A DNA stretch of 64,000 nucleotides from Citrus sinensis (GCF_022201045.2 NC_068564.1:32827001-32891000), one strand, 5' to 3'. Positions 1 to 11,960 are shown, counted from the first letter of the stretch. Notes: generated by a model not told the origin, from the sequence alone. Program-made: numbers and translations.

Positions 1-846
1 CTAAGAGGGAGAGCTGCACCGCTCTTTATTTCCCACAAAATGCAGAAGAAAACTGTCTCTAACCGTTCCTACTCTGAGAATGTGATTCTTTCATTCAAAC
101 TTTTCGAAGAAAAGAACTGGGGAACAGCTTGTGTTTATCCGTTCACAGCAATATCTCCGCCCAAACTCATGCATGAGGATGTATGCATGCTTGCACTTGA
201 CAAACTTGCATCCATCGTAGTGCTTCCATTTCATCGAAAATGGTTTATTGATGGATCCATTGAATCAGACGACAACACAAAAAGAGCCTTGAATTGCAGT
301 GTCCTTGAACGAGCACCTTGTTCTGTAGGGATTCTTATTGACCGTGGCCGCATAGGAAGATTTATTTCCAGCGAATTATCATTAGGCTCATCTTTCAGGG
401 TTGCAATGATCTTCTTAGGAGGCAGTGATGATCGTGAAGCATTAACTCTGGCCAAACGCATGAGCCAGAACACGAGCATCAATCTTACTGTGTTCCGTTT
501 CATCGTCAAGACTGATGAGATGATAAGCACAAATTGGGAAAAAGTGCTTGATTCTGAGGTGCTAAAGGAAGTTAAACCTGAGAATAATTTCAATCAACGA
601 GTAAAATATGTGGTAGAGATGGTGAACGAGGGGCAGGAAACACTGGCAAAGATTCAATCCGTGGTACCTAAATATGATCTTGTAATTGTTGGAAGGAGAG
701 ACAATACGGAAACCCCACAAACATCAGGTCTTGACAGATGCAGAGAGTTCCCAGAGCTCGGAATTGTAGGCAACTGTCTCGTTACAGAGGATCTTCCCGG
801 ACGATATTCAGTATTGGTTGTGCAACAACAGCAGACAACGGTTTAA
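1..846 (+). CDS. Cation/H+ antiporter (CHX family), C-terminal part, 5' end outside window
   Basis: The reading frame is open from base 1 to a TAA at 844-846 (281 codons), so this is the last exon of a gene that starts upstream of the window. The residues match the cytosolic regulatory tail of plant CHX exchangers (CPA2 group), which move K+ or Na+ against H+ in endomembranes or the plasma membrane. Recognisable family blocks are the F-T-A-I-S-P-P stretch near residue 47, the E-R-A-P-C-S-V-G-I-L-I-D-R-G block near 105-118, the F-L-G-G-S-D-D-R-E-A-L block near 138-148, and Y-D-L-V-I-V-G-R-R near 224-232, typical of the USP-like fold. The membrane exchanger domain is not in the window. Which CHX number it is cannot be told from the tail; it looks closest to the CHX3/CHX4 type. 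The first ATG in the frame (base 40) is internal, not a start. Confidence 0.95.
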   Translation, partial: LRGRAAPLFISHKMQKKTVSNRSYSENVILSFKLFEEKNWGTACVYPFTAISPPKLMHEDVCMLALDKLASIVVLPFHRKWFIDGSIESDDNTKRALNCSVLERAPCSVGILIDRGRIGRFISSELSLGSSFRVAMIFLGGSDDREALTLAKRMSQNTSINLTVFRFIVKTDEMISTNWEKVLDSEVLKEVKPENNFNQRVKYVVEMVNEGQETLAKIQSVVPKYDLVIVGRRDNTETPQTSGLDRCREFPELGIVGNCLVTEDLPGRYSVLVVQQQQTTV

Positions 847-1350
847 CATGAAGATTTAAAAATGATGCAGCTCATACTGAAGAGATGATGCGGAAAGATT
901 TGAAAAGTGATTCACTATACTCAAGAAGCTGGAAAATTTGTAATGATTCTTGAGCACATATCCATCTTCTCCAACTTCATAGCAGTAAAATTTGTAGGAA
1001 TTACAGCATACAACATCTTCCAACTAGAACATGAAAGGATTTCTAGTATTTTCAGACATTTGATCAAAATCTTTTTTAGTTAGTCATTCTTCTATTATAT
1101 AAGGAATTGTACATAAAAGTTCAAATTCAAATGTTTGGCATATAGTGATTCTTTTGTAGCGTTCTTCTTCTTCTTCTTCCGTTTCGATTGTTTCATATAT
1201 CAAAGGGAACTGAGATTTTTCAAATCAAAATTCAATTCAGTCATCATATACTGTTAAGCGAAGCTTTACATTTAGAACTCAAGAAAGACTTAATTGCTAT
1301 AAACATGTATCAATAACATATGAAGAATTCGAAGAAAAAAGGGTATAAAA
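847..1350. other. Convergent 3' flank between CHX and GNAT genes
   Basis: About 500 bases between two converging stop codons. It holds AT-rich 3' flank and a short CTT microsatellite near 1166-1180. I see no ORF or RNA gene in it. Confidence 0.6.
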
Positions 1351-3649
1351 TCACAAGTCCTTTGTGCCTGGGAGACCAATCCATAGTAAAATCCTCCGAG
1401 GCCGGTCTAGAAACCTTGCATGCCATGCAGGCTCATCATTTTCAAAGATAAAACCATTCTTCATGTACAACTTCTTAGCTGGTTCATTGTCAAAGGCGAC
1501 ATGCACATAGAGATCAGATATGCCTGCAAAATGGTGCAAGAACAGATGCAGCCAGATTAGCTTACTTTAACCTCTTCCATAAAAACTAAATTAATAATTA
1601 ATGTTCGTTCTAAAAGAGGAAGGAAAGAAATGATGAACCCATCATTTTCTATAGATAAAATTCGCCTCTTCTACATAAGCTACTCGTATTATCTTGTACG
1701 GTGTGGTAGTGGTACAAGATTGAGAGCAGCAAGAAATACAGAGTATTCATGACCAGAGTTCAATAGGCAACCGGAATTACCAACACAATAGACATCAAAA
1801 GAAGAATAAAGTTAGCTAAGTTGTTACCCCATCCTTGAGCAACTAGCTTTGACTTTGCAACAATTTCGTAACCCAAACCATTTCTATGCAGTTCCTTGGC
1901 TACACATACATTGCTCAAGTATGCTCTTGCAAAATCACCTCCAATCCCCTGTTAAAAAGTATAAAAGTTGCTCATTTTCATTATTACTGAGTTATTTTTT
2001 CTGTCATAAACCATGCTTGAAAATTCATATGTCAACCTACTTGCATAGATTTGTATTGAGCTGTAATATTACACGTATCCTGTGCATAAATAATGATCTC
2101 CATTTATAGAATATAGAAAGGGAACAGGCAAGCTAGACAAACAGAATCGTTTGCATGCATCTGAATTCAAATAAAAACATCAAACACCATTCAGCTGAAT
2201 GTGAGGGGAGTCCTAGATAACTGCACTACCAATTTAAGACAGCAGATCATTGAAATGGCTTCGAATCAGCCACTCACGGGTTAAAGATTAAAGACAGCAC
2301 AAGAGATAAAAGATTAGCTTTTACACAAGCCCTAATCTGTTATTCAAAACCAAAAATGCCATATACGGTGTATAGCACATAATTTAGCTATTATAGTGAA
2401 GGACACTTAACATCTAAAAACAAAAGTTCCAAAATCTCATAAATTACCTCAGGTTTCTTCCCTGTAATTTCATCTGGAAGCCTGTAACACTGATTAAGAT
2501 CAAGGGTCCCAACGACCACTCGATCTTCTCCGTCATCAGTGAACTACAGGAGAGTTGGGTAATAATATCAGAATGCAACAAATGAAACATCAAATTAACA
2601 TGTCCAAAGTCCAATCATATGCGAATTAAGATACTAGAAAATGGGAATCGTCCTTTTGATCCAATGAAGAAAGCAAACAAACCTTACATTCAGCACATAA
2701 CTCTTCTGAAACACTCGATATCTGTGACAAAGGAAGAGTGGCATTGATGCAAGCAACCGTTCTAAACTCTTTCCTCTTTCCTGCGATTCGTTCCTTCATT
2801 GCTTCAAACTCACGCTCGGCCAAGTGCTTTTTATGATCCTAATAGAACTTTGACAAAAGCAAAATACCATCAGTATCATATTTATAGAAGAAAACACTTG
2901 CGAGTAAAAGACTAAACGCTGTGCTCATCAGCTTATTTGTAACTTTTGATATTAATTGAGCAAGTAATGCTGGAATCATAACCTGATGTGACATAATACT
3001 ATTGATTTGATAAGCACATCACATCACATGTATTCATTTCTCTATTTTTTGTTTCTATTCAATCGATAGTATTCTGTCACGGTAATTTGTAATTGTAGCA
3101 TTGCACTGATGAAACGGATATGATCAGCTAAATTATTAAATAAAAGCACATTCTATACGGTTGACTTTTAATTCCCAGATGAGTTGGGTTGACTTTTTTT
3201 TTTTCCTTCTTCTCTCCATTCTCATTCTTCTTTTGCATTTTTGGAAAAAAAAATAATAATCCGAAGCAAATAAAAAGGAATAAATAAGAGAAATGTGACT
3301 CATGTTTGAAAAAAAAATGAAAGAAAGAAAGAAAAATGCGACTGAGTGGACTCACTGGGACGCCAAAAGAGTCGGGATCAAACTGATGGAATGATCGGAC
3401 GCGGAGGACAGCGGCGGCCCAGAGCTGGTCCTCCGCCGTTGTTTCGTCGACGACTAACGACGACTTGTCGATCGAGAGAGAGTCTTCTTGGTGAGGAGGG
3501 GTGCACACGTGTAACAGGTTGATTGGACGCAATGGAAAGCGGAGAGAGAGCGTAAATGCAGAGAATTTAGAGCGGTTGTGTTTGTGATTGAGAGAAATGA
3601 TACTAGTTGTTGAGCATGAGATTGAAGATGAGAGGACCGCGACCGCCAT
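1351..3649 (-). CDS. GCN5-related N-acetyltransferase, chloroplast type, five exons
   Basis: Five exons join in frame on the minus strand: 3649-3356, 2838-2683, 2543-2448, 1948-1828 and 1523-1351, giving 279 residues from ATG to TAA. Every intron is GT-AG. Residues 1-60 are rich in Ser, Arg and Leu with few acids, as expected of a plastid transit peptide. The GNAT fold follows: the V-C-V-A-K-E-L beta strand near 196-202, the acetyl-CoA loop H-R-N-G-L-G at 203-208 (the usual R/Q-x-x-G-x-G/A, with His in the first position), and motif B near 229-247 with N235, A238, L241-Y242 and G246-F247. The family acetylates protein N-termini and lysines in plastids. It resembles the Arabidopsis GNAT10 group (At1g72030), but that assignment needs a search. 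The gene is convergent with CHX. Confidence 0.94.
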
Positions 3650-3726
3650 TTTTTCGTTCTGCGGGTTTATCCTCTTTTACTTTTGACTCGAGTCTTCTTA
3701 ATATACGATTCTAATTGTTTTATTCT

Positions 3727-3759
3727 TGGGCCTTAGTGGGCCGGGCCTTTCATGGCCCA
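3727..3759. promoter_or_regulatory. Cluster of TGGGCC/GGCCCA (site II-like) elements upstream of GNAT
   Basis: TGGGCC occurs at 3727-3732 and 3737-3742, and GGCCCA at 3754-3759, about 80-110 bases upstream of the GNAT ATG on the minus strand. Site II (TGGGCY) elements are typical of TATA-less promoters of plant genes for organelle and housekeeping proteins, which fits a plastid enzyme. The promoter role is inferred. Confidence 0.55.
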
Positions 3760-4066
3760 TTTGTATTAGTGATGCTCAATGCCCCTCTTGAATTCAGAAA
3801 TTAGATAGAAAACCTCAGCTTTGTAGAATGGAATCGTCGTCATAACCTCCTTTAAGCTTTTCAGGACCATTTTGGTTAACAAAGATGAAAAGATTAATAT
3901 GCCTGTTCAAGTATTAATTAAATAAAGGTTGTGCACATATATCTCGACTCAGAATTACAATTTTCAAATTTTAAAATTATTTATGAAGTAATTTCTCGAT
4001 TACAATATATTCCCAGAAAAGACAACACAAGCCAATATTTGAAAAAGTGGGAAAAAAAAAAAACTA

Positions 4067-4072
<6 letters not shown>

Positions 4073-4101
<29 letters not shown>

Positions 4102-4103
4102 TT
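4073..4103. repeat. (ATT)n microsatellite
   Basis: About ten ATT units in a row, preceded by a poly-A run. It lies between the GNAT promoter and the predicted minus-strand transcript. Confidence 0.9.
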
Positions 4104-4605
4104 GGGTGACAGATCACCGTGATATATGTTGCACACGGCACTAAACGAATCAAACCGAAGGAAGCAGAAACTATGAGTCTTTAAATTCGCAGTTAACAGA
4201 AAGAAAGACGCACAAACTACACAACAATAATATCGAAAGATCATATAGCATTTCAGGGCATCACATTACATATTCATCTTCAGTACACCAAATACAATAT
4301 TTGGTGTCATTACATAAAGCTCAGGAGGAATAGACGAAGAATAAGAAGAAGGAAAGAGTAAGGGAGGGGAAATCAAAGAGGAAAGTCACGATGGGAGAGT
4401 TGATCAAAACAAAGAGAATAATTATTAACTAATACGGAGTAGAGGACGGCCACAAAAACAATGGCAAACATAAAAAGTCTTGCAAGGTCAAGAAAAAAAT
4501 TAAAAAAAAAAAAAGAGGAGAGGAAAATGAAATGGATATGCGAACTGAAAGAGAAAAAAGAAAAAAAAATAAAACAAACAAAGCTCAGTCAGGATAACAC
4601 CATCT

Positions 4606-4755
4606 TCAAAGGCTACACGTTTTGATCTTTCTCCATTCGTCATGGATCCCAAGATTCACATTTTCCCTCGGCAAGGATAAGCAGATTTCTTTTGAACCAG
4701 CATAACCAAAAGCAATAGGAAGAAAGGGAGGCATGGAGCGAGCTGATGAGGGCAT
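4606..4755 (-). CDS. Possible 49-residue small protein in a TATA-driven minus-strand transcript
   Basis: An ATG at 4755-4753 opens 49 codons ending in TGA at 4608-4606; a stop lies in frame just upstream (4773-4771). A TATATAAA sits about 100 bases upstream at 4863-4856, which would place a start of transcription near 4830. The second ATG of that transcript starts this ORF, with A at -3; an earlier ATG at 4771-4769 has a weaker context and opens an overlapping ORF of about 43 codons. The peptide has a Pro-rich start (S-M-P-P-F-L-P), one each of two Cys, a basic tail (W-R-K-I-K), and no signal peptide or membrane segment. I recognise no family. It may be a small protein or a chance ORF in a non-coding RNA. 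Confidence 0.3.
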   Translation of the reverse strand: MPSSARSMPPFLPIAFGYAGSKEICLSLPRENVNLGIHDEWRKIKTCSL

Positions 4756-4855
4756 TTTCGTTTTGTTGCATTAGGGTTTTTGATAGCTGTGTGTGAGGAG
4801 TTATCCAAAGAGGAAACTAGAGATGCTTTGCGTTATAAGGAGACTGCTGATGGGG

Positions 4856-4863
4856 TTTATATA
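4856..4863 (-). promoter_or_regulatory. TATA box of the predicted minus-strand transcript
   Basis: TATATAAA on the minus strand, followed downstream by a pyrimidine/purine mixed leader and the small ORF at 4755. The DNA directly upstream (4875-5400) is the copy that recurs at 8400-8910, so the promoter rather than the ORF is what was duplicated. Confidence 0.45.
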
Positions 4864-4874
4864 GTGAAAGAAGG

Positions 4875-5400
4875 AAGGGAAATTAATGAGAAGGAGAGAA
4901 TGCTGACATTCCAAAAGTATGTTTAGTTTCAGAAAAGAGTTAAAGAAAGCATCAGAATTGTGGCCCCGATGACAAGAAATGAAAAACAATTCTGAAAATA
5001 TTAATTAAGTCTAGGATTATTAATCAGCAAATGAGTACAAGAATAGCAGCATATATAGAGATAAGAGAGCAAGTAATTCGACGTAACAATTAGTACTGAA
5101 TCACTGATCATATTTACTGTAGCCGTCATCATTATCAAAACATATCTCTCATCTGTCTCACATCTTTTGCCTTCTCAGTTACGTAAATTCGGAAGAATAA
5201 GATGCATGGGGACTCTAACGAGAGAGAAAATGAAGGGGATTCAAAATATTCAACAGTTTAATTAATTAGTAGCACGTTGTAATGAATACTTTTGAATTTA
5301 AATAGTAACATTGCAGAGTCTGACACTGTATGTTTTTCTCTCAGTTTCCTGTTTTGTGCAAGACTACCTTCTTCTTTGACTTACAACATTTGTCTTATAT
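4875..5400. repeat. Diverged duplicated segment, copy A
   Basis: Collinear with 8400-8910. Shared landmarks in order are T-T-C-C-A-A-A-A-x-TATG, T-T-G-T-G-G-x-CCC, a highly similar block at 5153-5204 (TCTGTCTCACATCTTTT then TTACGTAAAT), TAACATTGCAG-like, and TTGACTTAC. Identity is patchy with indels, so the duplication is old. Confidence 0.6.
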
Positions 5401-7350
5401 AAAATCTTCATAACCATTACACAGTTATAACTATGACGCTATGAAGTATGAACAAAAGTTTTTCACTTTGCTAATTCTTATTGGATATTTATAGAGTTTT
5501 ACCATTACTTCTTTAATTAACAATATATTTTATAGGAACCACTAATTAGTGAGATTAAAACTTATATTTATTTCCACATATGTGATAAAAGGTTCAAATA
5601 CGTAAATCTACATATGTGAGATAAATGTATAAGGTCATAATAGAGAACATGTGTGTGTGTAAACAGTGTGATCTTGTGAAATGTGAAATTTTCTTTCGCA
5701 TTTTGTGAAATAGGCATTTAAGCATTAAGCAATAATAATGGATACAAGTTATTCATTTTGACTGGTTAACACCATGATGATCCAGTTCATTCTAGGTGTC
5801 CTATGTATGTATGATAAACAATTAATGATTAATATAGAAGATAAGGGTAATTTTCAGTATGTGAACCGACATTTCATTCAATTTAATTTGTCACGTTTAA
5901 AGAAATAAATGCTATCTAATAGTTGTAATGATGGCTTCAAAACAAACTTTGTTTCAACACTTCATTTTTTACGGAAAGATGACATGTCAAAAAGAGATAG
6001 TGGAAATGATTTTGGCCCAAAAAAATATTTATGCTACACCATTACTATTGATTATAAAGACTTCAAAAATATTAAAATTAACTATAAAACACTTCAATGA
6101 CTGGAGATTTGATTCTAAACTTCCGCTTTTAATTTTTTTGTGCATGATATGTTTCTATTTGAAAATCATACTTAAGTATGCTTACATCCATTCCATTAAA
6201 ATCTTGGTTAACTTTAACAATTTCAGTTATCGTTTAAATTAAATTTGCTTTAAGTACTAAATTACCCATCATAACTCAAACGAACTTAAAAAATGAAAGT
6301 TTATTATAATAAATGAAATATATCCTTTTAATAAATAGGATTTATTTTATTTTCATGCAAAATTTATTAATATAATGAAATGAATAAGTTTGTATAATAG
6401 GACAATAACAACAAAAATCAAATAATAAAGTAAACCCAGAACTTCATCTTCTTCTTCAGAAAAGTAAAATAAAATAAAAGGAAAAAAAAAACACACGAGA
6501 GCATCAAATCTCATTTCCCGGTATCCACCATAGCAACAGAACAAAAGAAAATTTGATCAGAAAGCACAACAATAACAACAACAAGAGCTTCAATTTTATG
6601 CACAAAAAAAAAAAATTATTTCAAATAAATCTCCTGAACCCAAAAACACAATAAAGAATAATATGCAAAACCAAAAATATTAGGACTTTGATTTTACTGC
6701 TGCCAATCTCAGACGCCGCGCCTGCCGGCAACAGCCCAAACCAGTGTCTTGCTTGTGCTTCTTGTTGCAGTGCAAAATTGAATTCTCGGTGTTTTTGTTT
6801 GTGGGAACTGGGCCACTGGCTTTATGATTCTTCTGTTGGGAATGGAGAGGGCATGAATGGAGAATGAAGAAAATGAGGTTGAAGGAAGGAAAATGAGAAA
6901 AAAAATACCATTTTTTATTATCTATAAATGAAAAGGAAAATGAGAAGAAAAAAAACTTATACCACTTTTAATCATCCATAAATTATATTTATTATTCTAC
7001 CCTTGCAACTATTAAGTTAACGGCACTGTTTAACGAAAGGGGTGTGCAGGGATAGTTGTTGAAAGAAGTAGGTGCACAATAAAATTTATCGATTCTTATG
7101 GGGTTGGCGAAAAATAACCCTAAATGATTTGGGATGTGATTATTCTACATACAAAAAGCTGAGTGAATAAGGGCTCGTGCATGTATCCGGAATGCGTGCA
7201 TGACCAGACAACAAGTAATTGAATTTCTCAAACATCAGCTTAGGAATGACAACTGAGCACACAAAGACCAAAGTTAGATATATACTGCCAAAGAAAATCC
7301 ATTGATGCATTTTCTTTTGAGAACTGAGAAAAACACTAAACAGCTTTGTG
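5401..7350. other. AT-rich intergenic DNA, no gene recognised
   Basis: Short ORFs here (for example 5909-6242, 6353-6544) are AT-rich, low in complexity and match nothing I know. A GC-richer patch at 6690-6800 on the minus strand reads through about 70 codons with four Cys and a basic tail, but it lacks an ATG and I do not call it. An imperfect repeat of a GGAAAATGAGAA motif lies near 6889-6960. Confidence 0.5.
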
Positions 7351-7900
7351 AGAAAACACTTCCCCTAGAGTAGTGGCTAGGGTTGGCCTGTTGCTTACAA
7401 CTTTTTTGAGGCAAGGAGATAAGAAAAAGCAATCATTCCATTTTGACAGAAATCACTATAAGTGGGGAAACATTTGGTTTCACTCTCGACGGAAGAAAGT
7501 GCACTAAAAAAATGAACAATCACTTCAGATATTATAGAGAGTGGTGAGAAATGGTAAGAATTGAGAGTGGGCAAGGCAACAAAGTTAGGATCTTTTACTG
7601 CTGGCAAGAGCTTTTAATCTTGGTAATCATCAATCACATGGCTGAGTGATTTGACAATACATGGTCAAGTCTACTAGTCTAGCTAGCTAGCTGCTAAAAT
7701 AATGCTATTGCTATCTATCACCCCTCTTTCTTCTTTAAAGTTGAAAATTTGCCTACGTAAGACTAAGATTGTGAACATGCCGCTACAAGCCATGGGTGTG
7801 TACCATGATATCAGGATACCGAGCTAGCTGCAAGCTGCTGGTCCAGCTTCTGTGTAAAATGGATGGCTGCAGAATTATTTAATGGTTTTTCAGTTGGGAG
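7350..7900. repeat. Segment weakly similar to 13340-13780
   Basis: Shared landmarks in order are GCTAGGGTT, TTGAC(A/T)ATACAT, a CT-rich run, AAGACTAA, TGCC(G/A)CTACA and CCATGAT. The similarity is loose, and both copies lack long ORFs, so this is an old duplicate of non-coding DNA or an exon of a non-coding transcript. Confidence 0.35.
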
Positions 7901-8399
7901 ATGAAGATCGAACTGTTCATATTTATTGATTGTAGAAGAGGACAGGCATACAAAACAAACAAACTGAATTTTTTTCAACACGCATAATTTGAAATGCAGG
8001 CCCGTCTGTCACCTGTGGAGCTCCTGTTATTTTCGCATTCTGTAATTGATCGTGTTTCTTGGAACAGGAATATGTTACGTGTAGATAAGTACTGGATAAC
8101 TGCATGAGCCATAGGGAATAATATACAAGAGAGATATAATTTGGAGGTTAGGATAACAAAAAAATCTTATATCTTATATATAATGTAAGAGACATCTCTC
8201 ACATGAATAATATGTAGATCCTACACATATACTGTTTATGTGAGGGGTGATATAAAAATTGTCTAACAAAAATCATTAAAAATGGCTCTGGTACATGCTA
8301 CGTAATAGAATTTCTCCGAGAAGTTGAGAAGAACACATTTGATTATAATTATGAATATTGGAAAAATTTAAAGATACATACGACTCTTCTACATCAAAT

Positions 8400-8910
8400 T
8401 AAAGAAAGGACAGTAAATGAGATACAGAAAGTCAGCACTTTCCAAAATATGCTTGGTTACAGAGAAGAACTAAATAAATGTATGAGATTTGTGGACCCAA
8501 AAAAAAAAAAAAAGCCTTGAAAATATCGAGGGAATAAGAAGTGTAGACTCCGCCTGCCACTATACAATGAGTGTAGGGTTTTAGAGGAGATAGGGCGAGA
8601 GAGTACAACAATTGACATGAGGGTCAATCCCGAAAGCAAAGTGTCATTGCTGGGTCTCTATCGTCTGTCTCACATCTTTTACCCCCTCATTTACGTAAAT
8701 ATGGAAGCATTGTAACTAAGCATGGCGACATGGATTTTTCAAGTGCTTTAGAAAGAGAGGGCCGACTTCAATCCAAGAGTAGCATGGGCTGCAATGAATA
8801 CAAATGAAGAAAATGGTAACATGCAGTCTGGCTTTGTCTTCTTCTCAATTTCCTTGCTAGTAGAAGGCTTTAATTCGTTGACTTACTCATCTTTAATTAA
8901 TAAATTTTCA
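8400..8910. repeat. Diverged duplicated segment, copy B
   Basis: Matches 4875-5400 in the same orientation. The best block is 8664-8707 (CTGTCTCACATCTTTT then TTACGTAAAT). The TATA box and small ORF next to copy A are not present here. An A-run interrupts it near 8500. Confidence 0.6.
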
Positions 8911-10380
8911 CTTTGTTCGAGCGAAAATGTTATTAAAATATTAAAAAATTAAAAGTGCGTTTAGTGTTGTTTTTCAACTAGTGTTTTTAAACTATTTTTA
9001 AAAAAATGATGTTTAAAGAAATATTTTATTAATTAAGGTTTTTTGAATAATAACATTATATTTAGTGAGTTTATGCTACAATTATCAAAATTTGCGATCC
9101 GTCATATATATATTTCTGTTGTTCATGTTGATATTTAAAAAAAAAACATATAAAAATACGATATTATTGTCTTATAAACATACAAATATATATATCTACC
9201 TATGTATATCTATTTATACAAAAGAGTGTAAGATAAAAGAGTTTTATCATCTCATGATAATTCTTAATCATAACTTGCCATCAAAAAATTAAAATCATTA
9301 ATTTATTTTAAAACACAAAATAAAAGTTATATTAATTATATAAAATTAAGTTATTTTAAAATATATTATTCATGTGAGTGGGTGTAAGGTATATAAAATA
9401 TAACTTAAGGAGATCCTGAAAAATATTATAAAGTCACTTTCTGCTTTTCTTCACAAAAAGTGAAGAATGAGAACATCTCGTTCTCATCAAAAATTGTAAT
9501 AGCGCATGAATAAGGGTTGCCAAGCATATTTTCTTAATTTTTGTTTTTGAAAAATAAAAAACACGGAATGAAAAATGTTACCAAATGGATCCTTAAATTT
9601 TTTGATGCATTAATTTTTTTTATTTATTAATATATTAAAATTTGTGTTTTTTTTTATTTGTTAACAATATTTGTACCTTACTAAAATAAAAACGTCTTTG
9701 TTAAAAAAAAATCTCTATTATCCTACTTATAATTTTTATTAAAAAATATTCATATAAGCACTACTCCGTCTAAATCCTATTGAGATAAATTTTTCCATTA
9801 CTTATAAAATAGAAAAAGGACACCCACACTTGATGTATTTGTTTTACCATGAATATGAAGCGCCGACATTTTAGAAATAGAAACAGATTCTTGTATTGTA
9901 TCTTCTCATAAAATTGATCACACAATGTAGATCTTGGGGGGAAAAAGTACCAAAATATAATACGTTCAATATTCTAAATAAATGAAAAATACTAACAAAA
10001 TGAGGTATGGCCATTCTTAATTAAAAACATTAGAGATGATTAACTACATCGTGCTAGACTTAGGGGAGTGAGGTATCCTTTTTCCGGGTTTCACTATAAG
10101 CTATGATAGTACAATTGTGTTCTAATTACATGCAAAACGCAATTATAATGATCAATTAATCCACACACGTATCTCATAATTCACGAGAGAGAATTAAGAT
10201 AGTGAGTACACACACCCCAAAATTAATATCATGTATTAATTTGCTGCCTCTTTTGGTTTACGAAGAAACAGAAAACCCTTCGGGCCTGTTCGGTACCGTC
10301 GTTTTTAAGGCTTTGTTTTCATTTTTGTTTTAAGAGTACAAACATAATACATGTTCGGTGAGATGAACCCAAAAATAAAT
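8911..10380. other. AT-rich intergenic DNA with tandem hairpins
   Basis: No gene seen. Two perfect back-to-back hairpins occur at 9447-9467 (TTCTTCAC / GTGAAGAA) and 9468-9486 (TGAGAAC / GTTCTCA). A GGGCCTGTTCGGTACCG stretch near 10282 looks like a MITE terminus, but I found no partner end. Confidence 0.5.
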
Positions 10381-10388
10381 TATAAAAC
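10381..10388 (+). promoter_or_regulatory. Likely TATA box of the membrane-protein gene
   Basis: TATAAAAC, followed from about 10430 by a CT-rich stretch up to 10800 that looks like a plant 5' leader. Confidence 0.4.
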
Positions 10389-10809
10389 AAAGAATTCGTA
10401 TTTTCCAATAATAAACCTCAAAACAAAATCTAAACGTTATCTTTCTCCCCCCAAAATCTTATCCCCTCCCTCTCGTTATCTCTTCACAGCTCTCCCTTCT
10501 TCGTGGTTAATACTTCTCCTTCAACCACAACCCACCTGAACTTTGCACATATCTCTCTCTCTTCTTCCTCTTTATCCAGGTCTACTTCATAGCTCTCTCC
10601 CTCTCGGTGGTTGTTACTCGTTCGTCAACAGCAATCCACTGTCACCACTCTCGCTCTCCGTGCCCAACATTGACTGCTGCTCCATCTCCGTTACTACTGT
10701 TGCTCCGTCTCTGCTCAATCTGGCTACTGCTCCTGCTGCTCTTTGCTTCGTCTCTGCTACCATCTCTGCTCGCTGGTACTAGTCTTCAATTTTTCGATTT
10801 GAGTAAATT

Positions 10810-11946
10810 GTGAGTGTGGTTCTTTTAGTTTATTTTAGATCCAAATCATGTTAGACAAATAGGATGGTTGTTTCTTGAGCTCTGCATTTGTATCTTATTT
10901 GAGGACTGTTAGAGAAAGGAATGATTTGCTATTGGCCCGATTTGTGAGAAAAGAAATACATATCTATTTAGATGCCCCTATGAGAAATATGACAAGGAAA
11001 GAAATTTGGATACTTGTCGAATGAGTTACAAAATTCTGTGCTTGGTGGCTCCATAAAAGTAGTTCAAATTGAAATTTGATAGGAAAGCCTTTAATGGGAA
11101 TTGTGCGACAGAGGAAATAACTTTTTTTCTTAGCGTTTTTTATTTTTTTGACTCAAGAGTCTATGGATCCTAATTCTTATTTCCTATATGAATTGCAGAC
11201 AACTTTGTTTAGTTCTCTTACTTGTATTCTCATTGACTAAAAGGGTATGAATTTGATTGAGAAGTGTTCGGCTCTATGAAAAAATAATAATAATAAAGCA
11301 AAATAAGCTGCTCAATTATTATAATAAATGGTGTGCAAAATTCTGTTTGTTCTGGTGCATCTGTGCATAGCTTGTCAAAAAAATTCTGTTTGTTTAGCTG
11401 GGTGAATAACCCTCACTAGGTTACTACTTTACTTGCTTCGTAATAGGTAACACATTAGAATTTCCTTGTTGAAAATAAACTACTAGTTACCAAATTGAAA
11501 AGTAGTACCAATCATCGCTGCACACACTATTAGCTTACCAGTTTCATTGTTGGGTTTGCTGGTTATATTATTGTTGCAAAGTATGTCTTGATATTACTTA
11601 ATTTGTAGAGAAGAAAAAGGTAGCTTAGAGTTCCTTAAATGTTACGTTAAAATTAAGTACGATTATCAATTAGCCTTGAATTTACAAACTTCAAATTGTT
11701 AAAAAGAAAAAGAAAAGAAGAGCTTACAAACTTGAAACCTCTATTTTCAATGATTAAATTCCATGAGTGCTTTTTGTTTGTTTATGACAGGGTGATGTCT
11801 CATCACGGTTTTGTTGCTGCAAGTGCATTATTTTCTTTGTAGTAAAGTGAATCTTTGATGTATTTATTAAGTTTAATGGAGCAATCCTAGTTAATTTTGA
11901 TGATTTATACATGCATTTAATTTCATTTTTAATAATTCATGTGCAG
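10810..11946 (+). other. Probable 5'UTR intron of the membrane-protein gene
   Basis: A GTGAGT donor at 10810 follows a CT-rich putative leader exon (about 10412-10809), and a GTGCAG acceptor ends at 11946, 14 bases before the ATG at 11961. The intron body is T-rich with no ORF. An alternative donor GTAAAT lies at 10803. Confidence 0.5.
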
Positions 11947-11960
11947 CATATCAACACATC

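Noticed and set aside
4317..4338. A stretch starting AAGCTCAGGAGG, like the first 12 bases of miR390
   Set aside because: The match breaks after base 12, and no partner strand that would form a precursor hairpin is visible nearby.
6690..6910. Minus-strand frame with several Cys and a basic tail, reminiscent of a secreted peptide
   Set aside because: No in-frame ATG or credible splice acceptor was found, and the upstream part is low complexity.
10282..10300. GGGCCTGTTCGGTACCG as a MITE end
   Set aside because: No inverted partner or target duplication was found within 2 kb.
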